Part shown: positions 57,934 to 64,000 of the stretch, piece after piece | Position numbering within the stretch: the first letter of the stretch is position 1 | Layout: each line of letters begins with the position of its first letter | Assembly: GCA_021234155.1 (NCBI GenBank) | Contig: JAJEKV010000056.1 | Span: 3,891,330 to 3,955,329 of the forward strand | Direction of reading: 5' to 3' | Source: Isoetes taiwanensis | Taxonomy: Eukaryota; Streptophyta; Lycopodiopsida; Isoetales; Isoetaceae | DNA: 64,000 nt | Notes under the pieces: generated by a model | Seen by the model: the letters and a program-made list of their open reading frames with translations, nothing else | Database searches by the model: none | What the model was told of the DNA's origin: nothing | Translations under genes and position numbers: made by a program

Positions 57934-58403
57934 TGTAACGGGCCCATGGTAGACCACTCGAGTATTCGAACCTTGAATGTGCCTGTGGGGCGTTCCCGAG
58001 ACACTGGCATAAATGGGTAGAAGCGACTACTCATAAACGTCTAGACTGTTTTGCCCAGTTGGTTAAGGGCATGTCGGTTAGGAACGTTACAGTTGGTATC
58101 AGAGCAGGTCTCGAGTTCGAGTCTCCATGGGTGCCTATATACATGGGTAATTTGCAAAGACTTGGTAATCATCGTGGCATGGTATGACATAGACATGGCA
58201 TAGCCTTGGATGCTCGAGGACGAGCATAGTTCTAGTGGGAGAGACTGTAACGGGCCCATGGTAGACCACTCGAGTATTCGAACCTTGAATGTGCCTGTGG
58301 GGCGTTCCCGAGACACCGGCATAAATGGGTAGAAGCGACTACTCATAAACGTCTAGACGGTTTTGCCCAGTTGGTTAAGGGCATGTCGGTTAGGAACGTT
58401 ACA
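57934..58403 (+). mobile_element. TRIM (terminal-repeat retrotransposon in miniature), complete, 470 bp
   Basis: Two 158-bp LTRs (57934-58091 and 58246-58403) start TGTAACGGG and end CGTTACA and differ at two seen positions. Two bases inside the left LTR is TGGTATCAGAGC (58094-58105), the standard primer-binding site complementary to initiator tRNA-Met. A purine-rich tctagtgggagaga lies just before the right LTR. The element is flanked by 5-bp repeats GCTAT (57929-57933 and 58404-58408). The 154-bp interior has no coding capacity, so it depends on proteins of another LTR element. It lies in the intron after GBA2-like exon B. Confidence 0.97.
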
Positions 58404-58409
58404 GCTATA

Positions 58410-61400
58410 CCCAAGGTTTGATTCCCACCATTTATACCATCAGGGGTTTAAAATCTGAACTATCCACTTTTTCTATAGGTCCATCGCTGGAAAAAATGGG
58501 AAATAGAAGCACACCAACATGCGGAAAACCAAGAAATGGCAGGTGAGCTTGGTATTTCCAGTACTTGTTCTGGACTACAAGGTTGCATGTAAGTGGTTGA
58601 GATGCTTTGTTTCTGGCCAACATTGTAGAGCTAACGAGGAAAAGACAGTCACCGTTTGTGGAGTATCAGAGCTCATGAGCATGGAGTCGAAACGGTTTTT
58701 TATTATGGGTGGTCAGTTCAATAAAGCATACCTTTCCTTCAGCTAGTTTTACAAACATGCATGTAATTTGTTTGGAAAATGCAGGTTTGTTTCTTTCATT
58801 AGTTTGGTCACTCTGTGACAAAGTCAGACTATCTGGCATTAAGGATGGGTTTTACGACTGTAAGCACTTAACTAATTCGGTTAGGTGTCTGCATAGTGAT
58901 GCACTGCCTTGACTTGAAGTTCTTTAATTTAGTCTAAGAAGAGATTTAGTCTGATAGTACATATGATAATTTCTTGCGTTCACAGCAATGCTTAGAAACA
59001 CATGAAGCATTCGCTTCTATGGTAGCCTCATCTAGCATGTAAATAGAGCAAGACTGTGTCAAATAGCCCCTTACTGCAGCAAATTGTACTATATCCATTT
59101 CAAGAACCATCTAGCGAAGAGCTAACTTTTTCAGTGCTATTGTGAAAACAGTTTTAAAAGCATTTAATTCCTTAAATTTGCATTTGTAGCTCCTCTAATG
59201 AGATGGTCTGCCATTTTTTGTAGAAACACCATACGTGGGACAAATATGACTTCCACAATTATATGGTTAGATCTTTGGAAGATAAGTTTAAATATGTAGC
59301 ATAATAACAAGGGGTTTTATTTGTGTTTTTGTACGCTTTTCACTAAGGTTTTCCTATGATTTCGTGATGTATTCAAATGGATGTACTAATGCGTACATCT
59401 AGAGTGCACCATTTTTGAGCCATTGATTTTAGCCTTTTTTTTTTTCCAATGGTCAACAACCAATGGCTCACAACAAAAGTCCTTTTTTTGTGCGTGTGGT
59501 GCATAATGGTCAACAACCAATGGCTCACAACAAAAGCCCTCTTTTTGTGCGTGTGGTGCATAATGGTTCAACAACCAATGGCTCACAACAAAAGCCCTCT
59601 TTTTGTGTGTGTGGTGCATAATGGTGATGAAGGACTTGAAGGGTGCATGTAGTGCAGTTTCCCCGCCGGCAACACATTTCTTATCATAACTTTTGATCCA
59701 GAGCTCTGTTTGAGATGATTTTTATTGCGTTGGAAAGCTCTCTCCGAGATCTTTTTGATAGTGTATGACATGGATATTGGTTAAGTTATCTATGCTAAAA
59801 CAACAATTTTTCGGCGGGGTTTGGTAGGCTTTCACATCCTACCAGCTGATTAATACAGGATTGCGCTATTGGATATTGTTTTGTGGCTCATTCCGAATGA
59901 AGGTTGCAAAAAATTACCACGCATTTTTAGATTTTGAGGCAGTTATTAAGCAAATTCCAAGGCTTCTAGATCCTTGTGCTAACAAGCAGAAAAGTTTCCC
60001 ACTTTGGTTTCTTACCACAAGAATCCATGGAGGCCAAAGGCTGCTGTTAAATTCCAGTTGAAAAATGTTTGTGTATGGGTGTTGCAAACTTTATGACTTT
60101 CAGAATAATGGGATCAATCCGCTCTATCTTTATGGTAACTTTTACTTATGTTCTATTTGTTTTATTGTGATGAAATTCAAAAGCTACAGGTGATGAAAGC
60201 CTCAAATGAATTCTAGTTTTTTTTCTGGTTTGAATTCTAAATTTTTTGTCACACGGAGGGGGCGTCCTTAAGGCCCCGAAGGGGCCAAATTTTTTTTTTT
60301 TGCAACATAAACCATTAACATCCAACATATAAAAATTAAATCCCCCAACACATAACAACAATTGACATTAACAACCAACACATAACTACCATTGACATTA
60401 ATTAACACAACCATTGGGTCCAACACATTTAAATTAAAATCCCCCTTAAACCCCCTTTGGTTTGGGTGCATATTCACACGGGGGGTGACGTAGGGCAGCG
60501 AGAGCCCTCATAATCGTATTTTGCACGTATAAAATCAACACCATATAGTATTCCGCTTGAAATCTTATAGTATTTTGCGGATCTTGTTATACAGTATAGC
60601 AAATTTTGTACTTGCATACCCCATAAACGAGGAACTTTACGTACGGTGTAGATTAAGGAATAAGGGGTGAATATGCCTATCCAACAGCTCTCGTTGCCCG
60701 GAGTCATCCCCCGAGATGTTGTGGATTAATGTGGGCATACTTGGCTTAGCAAATTTTTCTCTTTGGCTTCTCCAATGATTTACTTAACTTGATGATATTG
60801 TGGTTATTTGTGGTAGTGTTCATGCCATTGTATATTCATGGTGAGCGCTATGTACATTATATGTTTCTTGTTTTCAGTTTTTATAAACATCAGCAGTGTA
60901 TGTTCAGTAAAACACCTTGTGGATTGCTGGGACAAATTTTTATTTCTGGGTTGCCCTGCTGCCTGTCGTTGTTCGTTTGATCCACACCTGTTCTGCTTGA
61001 TTTGGAGTCTTGTATTTTTCTAACATTTATCCGTTGCAATGGGTTTCATTCAGTTGGTTCTTATAGTGGGTGCAAAGCTGCAAAATATTATTGCACACCT
61101 TGCGCTCGAGAGTCCAGGACTCTTCCGTCAAGGCTGTCAAATATTGCAATAATGCATTAAGAGTTTGCAAAATATTCGTCAATTTTGCTTAAGTTTGGAA
61201 GTATAACGGTGGTGCTAAACAATATGATCTTGGCTGGAATCTTCAGACTAAAGTCTGTTAAGATTTCTAAAATTAAACCTATGGAAATTATGGACATGGT
61301 ATGGTTGCAGCAGCTGTCAGCAGATTCGTATCCTATGTGTTAAGGGATCTAGTTTAAAGTCGTGTGACATGTACAATAAGGTTTTAAACATGGAACAACA

Positions 61401-64000
61401 AATGACCCAAGTTATACAATCGTAAATGTAGGAATCCAAGTGTACCGGCTTAAGCTATGTTGTTTTGCTGTAGCTATTAGATTCTCACATTTATGTCTTA
61501 TCCTTGTTAGGGTGGAAACTCAAGATGGTGGCGATTGTGAAGCCGAGTGGCTTCATGCTTCATCATAGCGATATGATCCTTTTGTAGTGGCGCTGGCGGA
61601 TTTGAAGGTTTAATCCGAGGCACTGCAACATCCTAAGCTTGGCAATAACTTTTGTTTCAAGATGATAACTAGCGAGTTTTCAACTGATTCTTTGTAAATA
61701 TTGCTGCATCCTTTGATTTTTGTCTGTAAATCCTCATGAATAGTATTAATCTGTCCATTTTTTGTGCATCAAGTAGCATTCCTTGTGTTTTGGGAGGTGC
61801 GATGGTAAGAAGACTAGCGTTTGTTTGGTTTTTAGTCTTGTTTACTTTGAGACTTGGTGTGGTTATGAGTTACGTGGAGCTCTCCTTGCACCGTTCCAGT
61901 GGCCAAACACTGCCTTGGCGCTGACGAGGAACCATTTTTCTTGAATAGGTGGGTTTTTCCTTGCATGCTCTTCTTTTGGAGCATTGGTGCATTTTGCTAT
62001 TGGATTATTCTTAACAGGCGAGATGCCCACTTGCTTTTAGCCAAGTTAGTCTACATTCCCAAGTTTTTTGCTCTTGTAAAGGTTTGAAACCAACATGCTG
62101 TTTAAACAGTTGTAAACTTTGATATGAATCAATGCTTTTTGAAATCAACAGGCTTTTTAAGTCTTGTAAACTTCTGAATGTAAATCAATGATTCCTATTT
62201 CCTGAGCAATTGTGATGTAGATTTTGGTGTAATTGTTGTGTTAATTTAGTGATGTTAAGTTTTGTTAAAGTATAAATGAATATGATGACAGAATCTCACC
62301 TAAAACTAGAATCTTCAACAAAATGTAGCCTAAAAGAACAATGCAAGTAGAAAGGGCAACATTTCGGGAAAGAATGCAAGACACGTGGCAGTATATGATT
62401 TGCTTAGAAAATGGGAGTAGGGGGTGCGAGGAAACTCTTCTTCAAGTTGTACAATTTTTTTACTTCTAACATTGTGTTGCATGCATTTCTCCCCATTCAT
62501 AGACTCCAATACTAGTTCCTTAAGTGTTGCTCATTTTACAGCGGCAAAAAAATGCTACAAGCAAACGATCTCAAAGATGGTCAGTACTAAGGGAAGGCAA
62601 CCATATTCGATCTTCGTGCCATTTTTTTTGGAGGTTCGATAGCCTAAATATGAAGCTTCTTCTCAACTAGGTAATTGCTTCAATTTATTTGCAGACACAG
62701 ATAAAATCTACATGTTATCTCTAATATATAATTGGAAAAGGGATGTTTAGTTTAGTCCTCAAGTTGGCGCATCTCAGTTTCCTTTTGGATGGTGGACTAT
62801 TGTGTTCCAAGTAAATAAGAGCGATTTTGCTATGTAGGAGTATGAGCGACTTGGACAAAATAGAATCAGACTTCTCACAAGAACATGTGTTCCCAACCAA
62901 AAACGTGATCACATGTGGCCACAACATCTGACCACAAACACTACTGTTTACTTCATATGAACATATGGCTAGTCATTATATGGTGGTATGTAGCTACAAA
63001 GTCATGATCGCATGTAGCTACAACATCCGACCTCAAACACTATACTACTTGCTTCATATGAATATGGCTAGTCATAATACGAACAGTTTTTAATGCATTA
63101 GAACACATGCTAAGCACATGAATACATGACGTGTTCCCAACCACAATCATTATTGCATGTAGCCACAACATCTGACCACAAGCACCATTACGTGCTTCAG
63201 ATGAATATGGCTAGCCATGCATGTTGCCACAACATTTGGCCAACTATATGCTTCATACGAACATGGATAGTCATAATATGAACATTTTTTAAGACACTTT
63301 AATACATGACAAGCAAAAAGATATTACTATGTCCACTTGCTATGAGAAAACTTTGCTTTGAATTGTTTACAGGTAACATCAATGCTAAATATGCTACTAA
63401 GAACACCGCCTCACATTGTGCATTCTAGGGCAATTACGGTGTCGCCTTCAAGTCATGAAGGAATTCAAATCTATTGCCAAGACAACAACACTGAATGATT
63501 GAGTTCGAATTTGTACTCAATAACGATTGAAGCATTTGTAACAACATCGGCTTTTATCATTAAATACAATTGAGCCTAATGCCTTCCAAGAACCCACACT
63601 TTATAGCACCAACCACACTTTATAGCACCAATGGCTCTTCCAAAGGGCAACCCATTGATGCGTTAGCATCTTGTTCATTTGTGCGCATGTGAATGGGCCA
63701 TTACGCTAGAACATCTAGGATTAGGATATAGAGGACGCCGGCCTATCTTTTACGTACAATATAAATACAATGGGAAACAATAACTATATTGAGTAGAGAC
63801 AAAATCTTGGTCATTCGACTTTAGATTGAGTTCATAAAAAGTTCCAGCACTGTTCCTGCTTCTTTTCTCCATGCACAGATCCGCTAAACAAGATCTGCAG
63901 CTACATTCAGTCATGAGACCATTTTTGAAGAACTAAGAATTAATCCTTTGATCTGTGGAACGATGGGATTGATATTGTTTTTGGTCCTAACTTATTTGAT
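58410..64000. other. AT-rich DNA with short tandem repeats, no supported gene
   Basis: Frames below 80 codons show no motif. Repeats: a 57-58-bp unit three times at 59448-59619; diverged copies of a 60-80-bp unit (gcatgtagccacaacatctgaccaca...catatgaa.atggctagtcata) at about 62909, 63007, 63151 and 63220; and a 21-bp duplication (cacactttatagcaccaa) near 63597-63635. A short C/A-rich repeat with ccaacacataac lies at 60340-60390. Confidence 0.6.
59448..59619. repeat. Three tandem 57-58-bp units
   Basis: Units 59448-59504, 59505-59561 and 59562-59619 each read aatggt(t)caacaaccaatggctcac...gtgtggtgcat with a few substitutions. Open frames on both strands here are by-products of the repeat. Confidence 0.95.

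Noticed and set aside
59373-59652. Repetitive frames on both strands (HHTHKKRAFVVSHWLL type)
   Set aside because: By-products of the 57-bp tandem repeat.
61736-62087. Small hydrophobic frames resembling signal peptides
   Set aside because: No continuation, no family motif and AT-rich context typical of chance frames.

Overview
The window reads as nuclear DNA of a land plant, most likely a fern or another seedless vascular plant; the species cannot be named from sequence alone. The reasons are GT-AG introns, a long PLS-type PPR protein of the style common in ferns and lycophytes, a four-exon AWPM-19-like membrane protein gene, a GBA2-type glucosylceramidase remnant, and very heavy loading with decayed, nested transposable elements. 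I see nothing bacterial or organellar as a whole.

Layout. 0-7.6 kb: a degenerate LINE (minus strand), a tRNA-Phe-derived SINE-like piece, two Ty1/copia pol fragments with one LTR, and a second LINE fragment. 7.6-9.9 kb: a long PPR gene (minus) whose 3' end runs into that LINE. 10.6-14.6 kb: a third LINE fragment (plus), a partial copy of a DDE-like transposon gene, and a 0.56 kb foldback element. 14.6-17 kb: AT-rich, no convincing gene. 17-26 kb: a decayed divergent gene pair. On the minus strand is a multi-exon gene with a DNA N4/N6-methyltransferase-like C terminus and a possible ParB-like middle; on the plus strand is a transposase-like gene. Between and inside them lies a family of short CG-rich palindromes. 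28.8-29.6 kb: the intact-looking AWPM-19-like gene, with an ABA-response-like promoter module. 32.2-33.9 kb: two related MITEs with 9-bp target duplications. 34-49.9 kb: a multi-exon DDE-like transposon gene (plus) and a convergent accessory gene (minus). The DDE gene is split by a 9,879-bp hAT element (36546-46424) with matching termini and an 8-bp target duplication. The hAT element carries its own BED/DUF659/dimerisation transposase, a protein-kinase-like cargo gene and internal foldbacks. 53.4-57 kb: two nested LINE copies on the minus strand. 57.1-58.5 kb: GBA2-type exons with a 470-bp TRIM retrotransposon in the intron. 58.5-64 kb: AT-rich DNA with short tandem repeats.

How it fits together. 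Only the AWPM-19-like gene looks intact. The PPR gene has a long open frame but appears to have lost its C-terminal end. Everything else protein-like is transposon-derived or pseudogenic. The parts most worth following are the methyltransferase-like gene with its palindrome family (17-22.5 kb) and the hAT-in-transposon nest (34-50 kb), where element boundaries, cargo genes and the interrupted reading frame can all be read directly.
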